From: Gnetum montanum
Taxonomy: Eukaryota; Streptophyta; Gnetopsida; Gnetales; Gnetaceae
Direction of reading: 5' to 3'
Assembly (NCBI GenBank): GCA_015680685.1
Contig: MNCI01006844.1
Span: 302,353-366,352 of the forward strand
Length of the DNA stretch: 64,000 nt
The notes under the pieces were generated by a model, which saw nothing but the letters and a program-made list of their open reading frames with translations, did no database searches and had not been told where the DNA came from. Positions 26,160 to 37,380 of the stretch are shown one piece after another. The translations under genes and the position numbers were made by a program. How positions within the stretch are numbered: position 1 is the first letter of the stretch; each line of letters opens with the position of its first letter.

Positions 26160-26972
26160 TGGTCATAACACATCCATGGATTAGTAGATATAATGTGCAA
26201 CCTATAATTTTTGGATATCTTATCTTGATAATTATTTACACTTAGCTATGGTTGGACCATGAAATATTAATTATTTTATTAATTAAATTTTTATTGTAAT
26301 TGTTATTGAACCTCATTGAAAAGGTTTAACTCTCATAATTTGGTGTTTTAATTATAATTCATGAGTTAAACCTCTATGGAAGTTAGAAAAATGTCAAAAT
26401 GTTTCTATCAAAAATGATACATTTGTGGCCCCCATGATTAAGAGTTTACCTCTAGGAGCTATAAGGTTGAATAATGGAGTGATTTAGATAAATGGTTAGG
26501 AAGTTATGGGCTCCAAAAATTGCAAAAAATCCTTGGTCATTTGAGAGTAAATGTGAAAATTTCTAAAAGGGGTCATATATATATATAGTATGTTTGAGTT
26601 GCATTGATGTGGTTGCATATATGGGGCCTCGTATGCATAGGAAATCCATCAATAGGGCCTTGTTTATAGGGTCCATAAAATTTTTTTTGAAATTTGAATA
26701 TTTCAAAAAGTACAAGGAATTTTTGAATGAATTTGGGGTCTATGGAGTTCCAAGAAGCTAAGAATATGATGAAATCATTTAAGAGGATCTTTGAAAGCTC
26801 AAAAATTCAAAAATTTGATGGAGAATGTGTGAATTAAAGAAAATACTTAAAAGAATCACATGGTTGAATGCAGAAGATGGATTCATGAAAGATTTTGATT
26901 GCAAAAATGCCTAAGGATGAGGTGCTTAATGAACCCAAGAGATATGCAAGTGGATCCTTCCCATACTATGCA
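26160..26972 (-). repeat. LTR of element X, copy 2
   Basis: 813 bp, homologous to 2461-3230. On the minus strand it starts TGCATAGTATGGGAAGG and ends TATGACCA. It abuts decayed RNase H-side sequence of element D at 26973, giving a sharp insertion edge. A (ta)n tract lies at 26576-26587. Confidence 0.6.
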
Positions 26973-28780
26973 TTTGCATCATTCAGGTGCTCATAGAATT
27001 GGAGTCACTACGAGCTTCTATTTGAGGCTCTAGAATGTGCGTTTGCTTCCTTAGTCTAGATGAATAAAGCATCATTCATTGTTAGCTTGACAAATGATTT
27101 TGTAATCTTAGATAAATTCTCTATGAATCACTAGTAGTATCCAATGTGTCCAAGGAATGATCAAACATCTTTAACAATTTCCAATTGGTGAGTTATTCCT
27201 GAATGATCCTTATCCTTTTAGGATCCACCTCTATCCTTTCTTGAGAAATTCTATGTCGTAGTATAATGTCCTTCTAGACCATGAGATGTCTTTTTTTCCA
27301 ATTGAGATATAGGGTTCTTTCCATACATCTTTTGAGTATTTGCTCAAGGTGGTCCAAGGCTTCCTTGAATATAGCATTGTAAGTGGAGAAGTCACCCATA
27401 AAGACTTCCACTCCACTACCAATTTGCTACTAAAAAAATATTAAGACTGGGCATTGGAAAGTGACAGGAGCATTGCATAGATCAAAAGGCATCTTTCGAT
27501 ATGCAAAAGTTCCATAGGGGCTTGTGAATGTTTTTTTGGCCTAGTCTTCTAGTGTAATCGACATTTGGTTATAGCCTCTATAACTATCTAGAAAATTGTA
27601 ATAGCAATGCCCAAATATCATGTCCAACACTTGATTAACAAATGGCAATGGAAAGTGATATTTGAATGTTGCCATGTTTAATGGCTTGGATCAATACAAA
27701 ATCACCATTTACCACCTCTCTTTGGCACTCTCATGACTAGGATGGCCCACTCGCTATCCACAATGGGGTAGATGAGCCATACATTAAGGAGTTACTTAAT
27801 ATCCTCTTTGATGATTTGCTTTAATTTTGGATTCAACCATCATTGTGGTTTCCTCCTTGGCTTCATGGATGGATTAGTATAAATGTGATGCTAGCATACC
27901 CATGGATCAATTCTAGTGAGCTTAGGATATGACTAGGCAAAGACTATTGGCAATTTGTTGACCACTTTTAATAGTTTTACTTTTTTCTTGGAAGAAATTT
28001 TGGCATTAAGTATGACCGACTTGCCATTTTTCAAGAATTCATATTCTAGGCTGGTAGGTAGATTTTTTAACTCTATGGGCTCTTATTTGAAAAACTTATG
28101 GATCTCCAACTCTCCCTAATTGGTATCATCATTTCTATAATCAAAGAGTTGGTGATGAACTTTCTCTAGTTCACCGATGCCTACAACATAAGCTCATGTT
28201 AGGCTCTCAGTAGGTTCCATGCACATTGTGCTATTTTCAAAATTAGTGGTCAACCATTGGGTTCCCTCCTATTTTATGACTACTATGTATAGACACCTTT
28301 GAACTTCTACATCATGTGCATACCACCCACATATGGAAATAGATGCTCATTTCATAGACCAAAGTTTTTGCATGCAATTAAACTCTGTATTACTATACAT
28401 GATAAATGGAACTCATTTCTTCTCAATCTTTCCAAGTGTATTTTTCTTAGATATCTCCAAGGAAAGATCTTTTATGCTCATTCTTGCATCAATAGTGCTT
28501 AGCCATGCCCTTTCCATGATGATTGGAAAGTTCCCCGTATAGTTCTCAACCTTGATTATTAGGAAATCAACAAGATAAGACCATCTATAGATAGTGGTCA
28601 CAATTTCTTCTATTAGTTCCAATGGAATAGTAATGGACTGGTCCACCAATTCCAATTGGATATTATTTTCCTTGAAAGGCAATAGGTTCCAAGTAGTATA
28701 CATCTCATGAAAAATCAATTTAACACCAAAACCCAAGTCAAGAAGAGCTTTACATGGTTCATTCACAACAATCTATAAAT
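26973..28780 (-). pseudogene. pol: Element D pol: Athila-like protease and RT, truncated
   Basis: Minus strand, homologous to element A pol. The protease (28766-28413) has ALLDLGFGVKLIFHEMY for the active site and IIMERAWLSTIDARM for the GRPWL motif. RT follows at about 27.9-27.2 kb. The active site reads FMGDF (near 27395) instead of FMDDF, so the first catalytic Asp has become Gly. Homology ends at 26973, where X2 abuts, so the later RNase H part and the integrase are missing. The ORF at 27231-27422 is an out-of-frame reading. Confidence 0.8.
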
Positions 28781-30486
28781 AGATAAGAGGATTTCTAGGA
28801 TTAGCTAATTTCCTAGGAAGTTTGGTAACTTGGATCTAATCAAATATGGCATGAGTAAGCATAACAGTATAGATTTTGGGTGGTATTTGTTTTGAAGGGT
28901 TCCCAATGAAATGGTTTGTAGAGAATGAGGAAGGAGTAGGGTGACCAACTACTTGAGTCTGTGAGAGCTTAGTAGAGCTATTGGATCAGAAAAATTATCT
29001 TTTACCAGAATGATATTCCAAAACACTTGATTGATTAACCAATTTTAGATTAATAGCGCTAGTAGCATTGCATCGCTATGGCTAGGCTAGAAGTTCACCT
29101 TGCGTGGTTGGAGTAGCTAGTAGCTGCAATGAGGGTGGAAGCACAGGCATAGAAAGAGGAGGAGGATAAGGATAAAATGTGGTATCCATTTTAGAACATG
29201 GAGAATGAGTTCTATAGTATTTAGGAGGATAGTAGTGATGTTGGAAAAGAGAAACATGAATGGAAGAGTGATCTGAAGAAAGGGGTTGGTAAACATAATA
29301 CCCATATGGATCTAGTTATCTATAAGGGTACTACTACCTTGGTAATGGCAACATCCATGATTGTGGTTGCTACCACTATTGATACTACTTGTACAGTTGT
29401 GGTGGAGTTCCACTTGGATAATATTGTTGTTGTTAATGGAACTACCAAGGATTTTCTTGAGGATAAGACAATCTTCTAGGTGTTTGTATTTTTGGCAATC
29501 ATGGATTTAGAGTATACATTCCAAACTCCTATAAGTGTGACATGAAGGAAAAAAATCCATTAGGATGTTCATATTGGAAAATGTCACATCCACCATCATC
29601 ATCTGGTTTAGTTTTTATAATTTTCTCTATAGTAGTAATCTTGCACTTACCCCTTTGATTATCACATTTACCTTCCTTTTACCTCATATGGTCATGACTA
29701 CTACTTTGTTCTTTGGATTATTCAGTAATTTTTATAATAGCTTAAAATTTGCTATTCATAGAGTCCCACAAATGATCTATCTTAGCCAAAATTTTACAGG
29801 TAAATTTTTGAATTAGAAAGGTTTTCCAATTCATCACCTCATCAAGTGATGATTCCTCCTCCATATCACAAAATCAGACCTCCCTCTTGTGAATGGAAGG
29901 ATCTCAATTGTATTCTTTTGCACTTTCACGTTTTCTCAACTCTCTTTCTTCTTTTACTACATGCTCAATCAACCTTTGGATTTGATGGGCTCTTAACTTT
30001 GACAATCTTCCTTGGGTGTATATCCTAAGGGTTCTCCTTGTTTTAGAGAGAAGCCCACCTATGATGTGGTGAAGTTGTTCTTGTTGAGAGTAACCATGGC
30101 TAGGGCATCGATGTAATAAAGATTAATATCTATCCATGGTAGCATCTAAGGACTCATGTATTCCCTACTTCCAACCCTACATCTATCTTCTCAAATTAAA
30201 CACTCAAGAGTATGTTTGATAGTTCAAGCATCGTGCTCCATCTACAGATTAATTCCAACTCCAAGGACTAGTACTAGCTTTTTGCTTATTTGATGAGTAT
30301 CCTAGGAAATAACTAATGCTTTTTCTAATCATTTTCTATGTTTTTTATGACATAGGAATTGTAAAAAGCCTAAAGATGATTTTGTGGATGTTTTTCATAT
30401 CTAATCTCATGATCTTGCCATCTTTCATGTGCCTTGTTGGAATTCTCATTACCTCTACAATGTTTAGCATGCTTTGAGTAGCAAGT
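28781..30486 (-). pseudogene. gag: Element D gag, 3' part
   Basis: Minus-strand decayed gag, colinear with the gag of element A at about 8.1-9.79 kb, including the Pro/Tyr-rich spacer (29.1-29.3 kb) and the Ser/Lys-rich middle. It is interrupted at 30487-30491 by insertion S and resumes at 34243. The plus-strand ORFs at 29565 and 29846 are shadows. Confidence 0.65.
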
Positions 30487-30491
30487 AAAGG
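30487..30491. other. Target-site duplication of S, left copy (AAAGG)
   Basis: Five bases identical to 34238-34242. Joining left flank to right flank through one copy gives agtagcaagtaaaggctcat, which aligns without a gap to agttgctaacaaatgatcat in element A. Confidence 0.85.
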
Positions 30492-31344
30492 TGTTGGCAC
30501 ATTTTGGCCATTTCATGGAATAGAGATATGAGATAATTGAAACCTTCAAAATATTTCAATAGAACTATTGAAATGGAGAAGTGGGTTTGCTACGTATAGC
30601 ATGTCCCTTTGTGGTAGAAAATATTTTGAGGATTTTGCAGATAAAGTACAAGAATATTTTCCATATTACTAATAATGGAAAGGACTGCAATAATAGTTTA
30701 GAGATTGTCATGAACAAATGTTTGTATGAATTGTCCCATTAGAATATTGGTAAAATTTTTTAATATCTATGTGTCTTCATTCACATATGCACAAAACATC
30801 TTTCCTGCTAAGGTCACTGAAGAGAGAAAAGTTGAGACAACGAAAAACTAAATTTTTTCAAGGATAGAGTCATCTAGGAGAAGAGTTGAAGTTGGATATT
30901 TTGAAAGACACTCAGTAACAAATAAAAAAAATATTGTAAAGCAAAGGAATGGAAGTATAGAAAAAATAGATGGAGAAGGCCATGAAATCTAGGTGCAAAA
31001 AGATTGCGAAAGTGGAATCTGGAGAATGCAATCATGGCCGAAAACTTGGAACAATGTCCCAGTGCAAGCCTGTGGAGTCTTACAAGGTTTATTTTTATAA
31101 AGTTCCGAAGTAGGTGCATTTGAATCTTGGAATTTCATCCAAGGCCATGAGCATCATGAATTCATTTTCCACTGACATTTTTGAGAAATTTGTGAACACA
31201 TCTTCCAAGCTCACTCGCTACACCAAGCGCGATACGCTTTCTTCTCATGAGGTTTAGAGCTATGAAGCTTTCTTTTGCCTAGCAAGCTGGCCAAACATGC
31301 TATTTTCGAGGGCACTAAGTTTGTCACTAAGTTTAGTTCTAGCT

Positions 31345-31365
31345 AAACCCTCTATGCTAGGGTTT
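31345..31365. promoter_or_regulatory. Telo-box inverted pair (AAACCCT ... AGGGTTT)
   Basis: AAACCCT at 31345-31351 and AGGGTTT at 31359-31365 form a 7-bp-arm inverted repeat. Telo-boxes are common near plant transcription starts. Here the pair lies 45 bp upstream of the start of a possible exon. Confidence 0.4.
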
Positions 31366-31409
31366 CTGCTATTTCGTCTATTTTCCTTTTCTATTTATTT
31401 GAAGGTGCA

Positions 31410-31649
31410 ATGCATCCTGCAATAGATGCTGATAATCTGTTCACCAACATCAACAAGGATAACAGAGTCATGCTTAGCTTCAGTAGCACCTACATGCCAA
31501 TTAAGGAGGTGATGTTGATGATGGCGACGTGGTGTCATGGGCAGCTGCTGAGGATGAAAAGCATCGGCATTGGCATTGGCATTAGCTTGGGCTTGGTCAT
31601 CACCCTGGGAATCGGCGTCGCAGTCGCTTACACCTGTCCACCTCGCAGG
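31410..31649 (+). pseudogene. Possible captured first exon with one membrane segment
   Basis: Plus-strand ORF starting ATG at 31410 or, more plausibly, the internal ATG at 31542 (MKSIGIGIGISLGLVITLGI). The latter begins with a Gly/Ile/Leu-rich hydrophobic span followed by basic PPRR. A splice donor (AGG|GTAGGA) follows at 31650. The short N-terminus plus membrane anchor plus donor resembles first exons of plant receptor-like cytoplasmic kinases of the CRLK type. That resemblance is weak and no kinase exon is present. The minus strand is also open (31676-31395) because of Ala/Asn repeats, and looks like a shadow. Confidence 0.35.
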
Positions 31650-31878
31650 GTAGGATTTGTTTGGGGAAAATGACAATCAGTATGATGGGAAATTTATCAG
31701 GTAAACTACCAATCAAAATATGTTTTAAGAGCCACAAAACAGTTACACCCGTACCCACGTGATATTCAATTGGAAACGCAAAACTGACTAAAATGACTTG
31801 AGGAAATCAAGCAAGAAATAGCAATCGCCAGTTGCCTGCCATGACCACATATGAGCTATTCCAACAAAACATGATACA

Positions 31879-32450
31879 CTACAAAAATGCATTTCTAAGC
31901 TCCCTCAATATCATCATCACCCCTGAACTGAAGCTGAAGTCACCAAAACCTTCGCCCAAGAAAACCCTCGTCAGGTTAACGACTGCATCATATGCTCTGC
32001 TACGGTTTTGAAGACAAAAAAAGACTGTCATTAGCAAAACCATGTGAGAAATGAGATGCATGAAATAAAACTAGAAATTTATATGGCAAATATTGTAGAC
32101 CTCTTTCTGATTCCTGACAAAGTTCCAGGGTGCCCATCTTGATCCATCAAGTTGTCCAATATTCTCTCCGACAACCCTCTTTACAGTTTTTGCTCTAATG
32201 CAAGATCTCATGTGGACGTTGTATTCTTTTTGGAGTGGATCGTTGTGAAAAGGGGAGTTTCAGGATTTGAATTTGAATAAAATGGTTCTAGTAAGTAGTT
32301 TTCTATTGCAGGGAACTCAGATTTTGCAGATCGCCTGTTCTCTTTTTGTTCTTGCGTTCATGCTGATAGGCTTCCCAACATGCATTCTTTCCCAAAGCTC
32401 TACTCTAGCTTCTTGGTGGATGGTAGTTTCTACATCATCGAAGGGCTTGA
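31879..32450 (-). pseudogene. Possible captured exons of an unrecognised plant gene
   Basis: Minus-strand fragments that read like conserved protein. One lies at about 32240-32100 (EYNVHMRSCIRAKTVKRVVG then LDGSRWAPWNFVRNQKE); another ends in a stop at 31879 (AYDAVVNLTRVFLGEGFGDF then a Leu-rich end). A further open piece at about 32450-32320 contains RVELWERMHVGKPISMNART. Between them are intron-like gaps, with a possible acceptor TGACAG near 32030, but I could not match phases. No family recognised. No start or promoter is evident, so I treat it as a gene fragment carried in S. Confidence 0.35.
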
Positions 32451-32711
32451 ATATTTTTTTTACTTCACAAAGAACAAATCAAATAGCAAATATCTGATAA
32501 ACAAAGGCCCTATGGGAAAAATGTTTATGTGTTTTTGAGGGTTAGATTACATGATTTTATAATACCATTCAACCGCCACCTCCTATATTTCCAAGAAAAA
32601 GCAAAATAAAGAGGATATATATGTATGAATAAGTTGCAACTATAGCTTGTATTTCTATGTAACTTAGTGATTGTATTTTAATTTTCTATGATATTGTAAC
32701 CAATACAAAGG

Positions 32712-32880
32712 CCACTTGTCAACTACAACCTCTTTATCTCCACAATGGCCACTTGTCACTTTCATGGGAGACTTGTCAACTACAACCTTTTTTATCTCCA
32801 TGGTGACCACTTGGCAACTGAATGAAGACACTTGGCAACTAAATGAAGACACTTGGCAACTGAATGGGATACTTGTCACC
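32712..32880. repeat. Two small tandem repeats in S (57-bp and 21-bp periods)
   Basis: A block acttgtcaactacaacct..tttatctcca occurs at 32714 and 32771 (57-bp period). It is followed by three 21-bp units acttggcaactgaatgaagac at 32809-32829, 32830-32850 and 32851-32871. Placed 85 bp upstream of the TATA box they look like LTR enhancer-type subrepeats. The minus-strand ORF 32915-32664 is only a by-product of the repeats. Confidence 0.8.
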
Positions 32881-32955
32881 CACAGCTTTTTTATCTCTAT
32901 GGTGGTTATAACCACCCAAGATATTTTGTAACTTACCTACCTACCTTTTGAACCT

Positions 32956-32964
32956 TATAAAAAG
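32956..32964 (+). promoter_or_regulatory. TATA box in S
   Basis: TATAAAAAG followed after about 30 bases by purine-rich sequence and an ACTTTGGACATC-like start region. Typical of a plant LTR core promoter on the plus strand. It would make 30492-32985 the U3 and the rest R-U5. Confidence 0.45.
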
Positions 32965-34205
32965 GCTTCAAGGGGAAGGAAGGAAAAGACACTTTGGACA
33001 TCATACTTGGGAGAAGACATTGATACTACACTTTGGAAGGCTACTAGTGAACACTTGGGCTCTCACTTGGAGACATACTTTGAGTCTTGGGAGAAGAGCA
33101 TTGTAAAGAAGAAATTATGAAAGATTTCTTGTAAGATGACTTGCTAAAGAAAATATTTCAGCCTCTTTGTCATAGTCCAATGAGTTATGTTTTATTTTTA
33201 TTTTGTTTAAATTGTCTAGCTAGTGGTTTAGATAGTATCATCCTTGGCGAGTAATTTTGGGATTTTTAGATTGCTCTTATTGTTCTTGTTGTACGATTGA
33301 AAATTTCTATTAAAATTCTGCCATAGAAGTGCTTATATTTAAAAGCCTTAAGAGAATTTTAGTAGTAAATTTTATTATTGTGCAACGTATAAGAACTACT
33401 ATTGAGATCGTCGTAAGAGAGCCTCTGCTTATAGTCATGCCGTTGAATGATTCAATAGTCAAGAGGGTTCAGAAAATCTTTGGTATTTTGATGGGACCAG
33501 AATAGCTTCTTTTTATCTTTAAAGTGAATCTCCATGGTATTTTAATCAGAAATTGTCAAGTCTTTTGAAGGTTCTATTGAATGTAATTTTTGACGTCCAT
33601 TATCTAGCCAAAATGGAGTCTCGTACGTGGTAGTTTACGCAGCAATTTTTTGGTAGCATAGTAGGATTGTCTTGAAGAAATTGCTTATTTGAGCCTTGGA
33701 AGTTTGAATAATTTGTAGTTATTGAATTTTGGATAGATTTATTACGAAGTGTTTACTCATGTCATTTTACCTTGTTTAAATATTTTAGGGCCACAAAAAT
33801 CTACTTTCTTTTCTGTCTATTTCCATCGAATCTTGCTCTATTTCTAATTTTCTTGTGGAACTATCTCTTTCTCTGGGGAAAATTAGAAGTAGATTCGCAG
33901 AGTTGTGCTCAAATGTTTTTGCAAAATTTTATTTGTTACAAGTAGGTATTATAAGGACTGCATAGACTAGGCAATTGAACAAAGTAGGAACTCTCAACAA
34001 CTCATAGTACTTGGCAAAGTTGGCTGAATCTCTTTAAGATAAGTCATTTGTAGTTTACACATGACACAGTCATTTCATATTTCACAACCGCATGCCGCAA
34101 CAGTAGACACACATACTCACATTAACTACTGAGTCTATTTGTAGGTATCTAGGCCTTGGTGTTGCCAGAGACTAGCAAGCACCTAAATCCTATTCGAGGA
34201 CACTC

Positions 34206-34242
34206 GTTGGCGGTCGCATCCCAAACGGTCGCCAACAAAAGG
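34206..34242. other. Right end of S: 7-bp hairpin and target duplication AAAGG
   Basis: GTTGGCG (34206-34212) pairs with CGCCAAC (34230-34236) just before the terminal CA. The target duplication AAAGG follows at 34238-34242. Confidence 0.75.
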
Positions 34243-35230
34243 CTCATCATAGCGATGACCTTGGTGCCTATAATGCCCTCTACTACCCCTTTTTTCATGG
34301 TGATGGACCTCTCTTGAATGCATACACCCCAAATCTTGACTTGCCCAATGATCCCTACTATCATCTTAGTTCCATCAATCATCTCCATCATGATTGCATC
34401 CCTTGTAGTTGCACTTGGAGACAGAAGAGAAAGAAGATGATAATGAAGTTGAAGAAGAAGAAGAACTAGCACCATCATAGTTCCTACCATCCTATTTTTT
34501 ATGGTCATAACCATGATAGTGATCGTGCTACTTGCCTGCATCCTTACCATGACTCTTCTTCTTGAATCCCCCTTTGTCATGGGATCCAGTCTTGCTAGAA
34601 CCAAGATTATGTATTGTGGAAAAAAAGTTCTAGTTTTAACCTTCTTTACTAAAGTCAAAGATAGGAGGATATCTATATGGAAAACCCCTACAGAAGGGTT
34701 CTCAAACATATTTTTAGTACATCAGAAATGAAGAATCATTGGATCACTTCCCCTTGATAAACTCATAATTCTGCTCTAGCTTTTGATCCCTCAAATGTTA
34801 TGCATTTATGAAATGATAATCCTTGGCATCACTATCTTGTACAACATATTTAGCATGAAGTCCTTGGATGCCCAATTGCATAAGAGTGTGGAGCATCATT
34901 GGTATGGATTGATTGAGTGGCAACACAATGTTGCCCTCCATGTCTCACCACTGTAGTTGTTCATCCTACTGTAGGATGAAGGTGAAATTAGGTAGATACT
35001 CATTAGGATGCACATATATCATTGTATATTGCTAAGGCACCTACTAATTTACTTTGTCAAACATGGGCAGAGAATCACTCCTCTGAGAAAAGGACATCTT
35101 GTATTAGAAGACAAGAAATGAAGTGTGCCTTCTTATAATTGTTGTAGTTATTTTGATATATCATATGAATTTAGGGTTCATTCTAATGATGTTAAATAAA
35201 TTTCACTAAGTCCTAGATAGCATATGGAAC
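34243..35230 (-). pseudogene. gag: Element D gag, 5' part, and leader
   Basis: Minus-strand continuation of the gag broken by S. A Ser-run (GASSSSSSTSLSSSFSS near 34.42 kb) matches the Ser-rich tract of element A near 9.95 kb. The remainder to 35.23 kb is the leader, homologous to 10.1-10.7 kb. The 186-codon ORF 34709-34149 is a different frame of the same gag and runs across the S boundary, so it is not a gene. Confidence 0.65.
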
Positions 35231-35238
35231 AAATTAAA

Positions 35239-35258
35239 GGGCTCTAGCAATAGTGCCA
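35239..35258 (-). other. Primer-binding site of element D
   Basis: Minus strand TGGCACTATTGCTAGAGCCC, four bases inside the LTR end. Athila-type PBS decayed by transitions, as in A and C. Confidence 0.7.
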
Positions 35259-35262
35259 ATGA

Positions 35263-36119
35263 TGAGTGGCAAGTATATCCTACACCCAACCATATCAATT
35301 ACAAGCATTCACATGCAATCTAGTTAAATTCTAGAAACCTTATGTTCTTAAGTACGTTAGTTCTAGGAAGTGGAATCTAATCATGATGATCATTGTCTTC
35401 CCAACTACACTTGTGAAGCTTAGTTATATGGTTAAGTGTAATTGGGACACATGATTTCTATTATTTCATATTTTATTTACTTACAATTGATAACAAGTTA
35501 AAATTTAATTTATTAACCAATTTAAATAATCTAATTGCTAATTAATAACTAACTATCCTAACATAAGCATCCAGTTCCATTTTTCATACACATCCTAAAT
35601 GCATACAACACTATTGGGTTACCAAGCATTAAGCGTTGTTGGAATTACCAAGCGCGATATGTTATGCTCGAAGAAATCATACTTATGTGTTTAATATATT
35701 TAGCTTAATTAGTTAATTAATTAAAGTGTTAATTATATTAATTAATTGTGTAATTAATAAAAATGGTAAGTGTAGAAATAAATAATTAGTCTTTCTCTAA
35801 GTGCTACAAGGTTTATCAAAAGGCTCATCTTTATTATCATTTACACTATTGTGCTTAGGTACATTAGTGCTTAACTAAAGTTTTGTACACTTTCTAACTC
35901 CTACTACAAGCACCTAGAAAAATATTCTAACTTTCAAATGATAAAGCTATAAGAGCTCTACTACAACTATGACATGACATGCCATAAATATAGTGGATGA
36001 ACTCGTATTTATAGACTTTATTGTGGAGTTGCGTTGACAAGGCTTCATAAACATAGCAAACACTATGTCAACATGGTCCCATTGATAGGGGCCCATCAAT
36101 ATGACACTTTGATGCTTCA
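35263..36119 (-). repeat. LTR family L, copy 3: 5' LTR of element D
   Basis: 857 bp. Minus strand begins TGAAGCATCAAAGTGTC and ends GCCACTCA, followed by the PBS. Homologous to copies 1 and 2. Its outer edge at 36120 interrupts the gag of element F. Confidence 0.8.
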
Positions 36120-37380
36120 TCACCAATAAAATACATGACACTCATACTTTACGAGACATTAGACTTGAAGCATTTAATGAAGTTTATAAGTAGTTGCTCA
36201 AGAGAGGTGATAGATCCATGTGCTAAGAATCTATACCATTCCAAAGCTTTTCCATATTTTGAATTAAAGAAAAATCTTAGCATAATATAAGGTAAGGAGC
36301 TAGAAGCATGCATTCATTTTTGAATGTGACCACATGATTCATGAAGTCTTCCATTTCACCATTATACTTGGTAAAAGTATACATTAAAAATTCCTTAGAC
36401 AAGATTGACAAAGTTATTGTAGAGCTAATGAGATCATTAAAGATCTTATCCATGGAAGAATGAGCATTTTCTTATAAGTTGATCACCTTTTCTATTTTAT
36501 AGTCATTTCTTTGAAGACATAGCACCATGTCATTAAGTAGTACAAGTAGTTGTGGATTTGTTCAAGGGGAGTTAATGATGGATGGGATCATAGAAGCTAG
36601 TAAAGAAGTTTGGAAAGGAGACACATAAGAAATGAGTCCACTTAAAGTTGGAGTAGGTGTACCCAAGAAAAATCAGTTGGATGGGTATATAGGAAGAGGA
36701 AAAGGACTTAAGGCTTATGAAAGATGAAATTATTACAAAGAAGGACTAGATAATTTAAAAGGTTGAAATGGAGGTATAGTGAATTGAGGCTGAGGGATGG
36801 GATAAAAAGTAATTCCAAAAGATGAAACCAATGACTCAAAAATGAAGTATGGGTTATTAAATTTGTTAGATGGGAAGAGCTAATAGAGTGGAACAGTAGT
36901 AATAGGAAAAGTAAATGATTCAGTAGGAGGTGGGATAGATCCAAGGGTACTACTTTGAGGAGATGAAATGTTAACGTAATGGATATGATGAGACTAGAGG
37001 TTACTTTGGTTAAGGTCCCCCATTGATTACTCTTCATCTTCATCAGTTACATGGATATCAAACTTAGAGGTAATGCTTCCTTTCCTTTTCCTAAAAGTGA
37101 TGTGAGGACTAAGAGGCTAATCTAGGATTTTCTTCATCCTAGCTTCTTCAATTTGCCAATGAACTTGTTCCTACATCTTGTTCTATTTCATGAAAAACTC
37201 TATTAGATCCTTAACTTCCTTATCATCTAGCTCAATGGAGTAATTAGTATATGGAAGAAAGAATGGTTGATTAGAAGCCTACTTATACTTTGCCATGAGT
37301 TTGAGCATGTCAAAATCCAACTTGTACCTAAGCTCTCATTTCTCATTGGCTACCTTGTAATTGATGACGCTAAGTCAACT
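36120..37380 (-). pseudogene. gag: Element F gag, proximal half
   Basis: Minus strand. An ATG at 37296 (MAKYKQAS) opens a degenerate gag with an acidic/aromatic N-terminus, a Pro/Ser/Phe-rich middle (37.0-36.6 kb) and a gag domain at 36.24-36.15 kb reading ALEWYRFLAHGSITSLEQLL, a clear WY..L..GSI.SW..L motif. It stops at the LTR of D. The next expected part (P.ES...F..W) is found at 22860, so D split this gag. The ORF 37043-36708 is an out-of-frame reading of the Pro-rich part. Confidence 0.75.

Larger units (their letters stand above)
30492..34237 (+). mobile_element. Young 3746-bp insertion S (LTR-type ends; probable solo LTR or non-autonomous element)
   Basis: Starts TGTTGGC and ends GCCAACA, a 7-bp terminal inverted repeat of the TG...CA kind, and is flanked by a perfect 5-bp duplication AAAGG. 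Both are signatures of integrase-mediated LTR-element insertion. No internal gag-pol, PBS or second LTR copy was found, so it may be a single very long LTR, with a TATA box at 32956 on the plus strand dividing it. Unlike everything around it, it keeps CpG (roughly 15 in 31200-31650 by eye) and carries gene-like fragments at 31.2-32.5 kb. Alternatives are a large non-autonomous retroelement or a DNA element with an unusual end. Confidence 0.75.

Noticed and set aside
31395-31676. 93-codon minus-strand ORF with Ala/Asn repeats
   Set aside because: Mirror of the Gly/Ile-rich plus-strand segment. The repeats come from gcattggcattg-type sequence.
32664-32915. 83-codon minus-strand ORF with repeated SFSCQV
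   Set aside because: Created by the 21-bp tandem repeats; not protein-like otherwise.
30490-34164. GGTGTTG direct repeats as a 7-bp target duplication of S
   Set aside because: Alignment to element A places the true junctions at AAAGG. The GGTGTTG pair is coincidental.
34149-34709. 186-codon minus-strand ORF
   Set aside because: It is an out-of-frame reading of element D gag and runs over the edge of insertion S, so it cannot be one gene.
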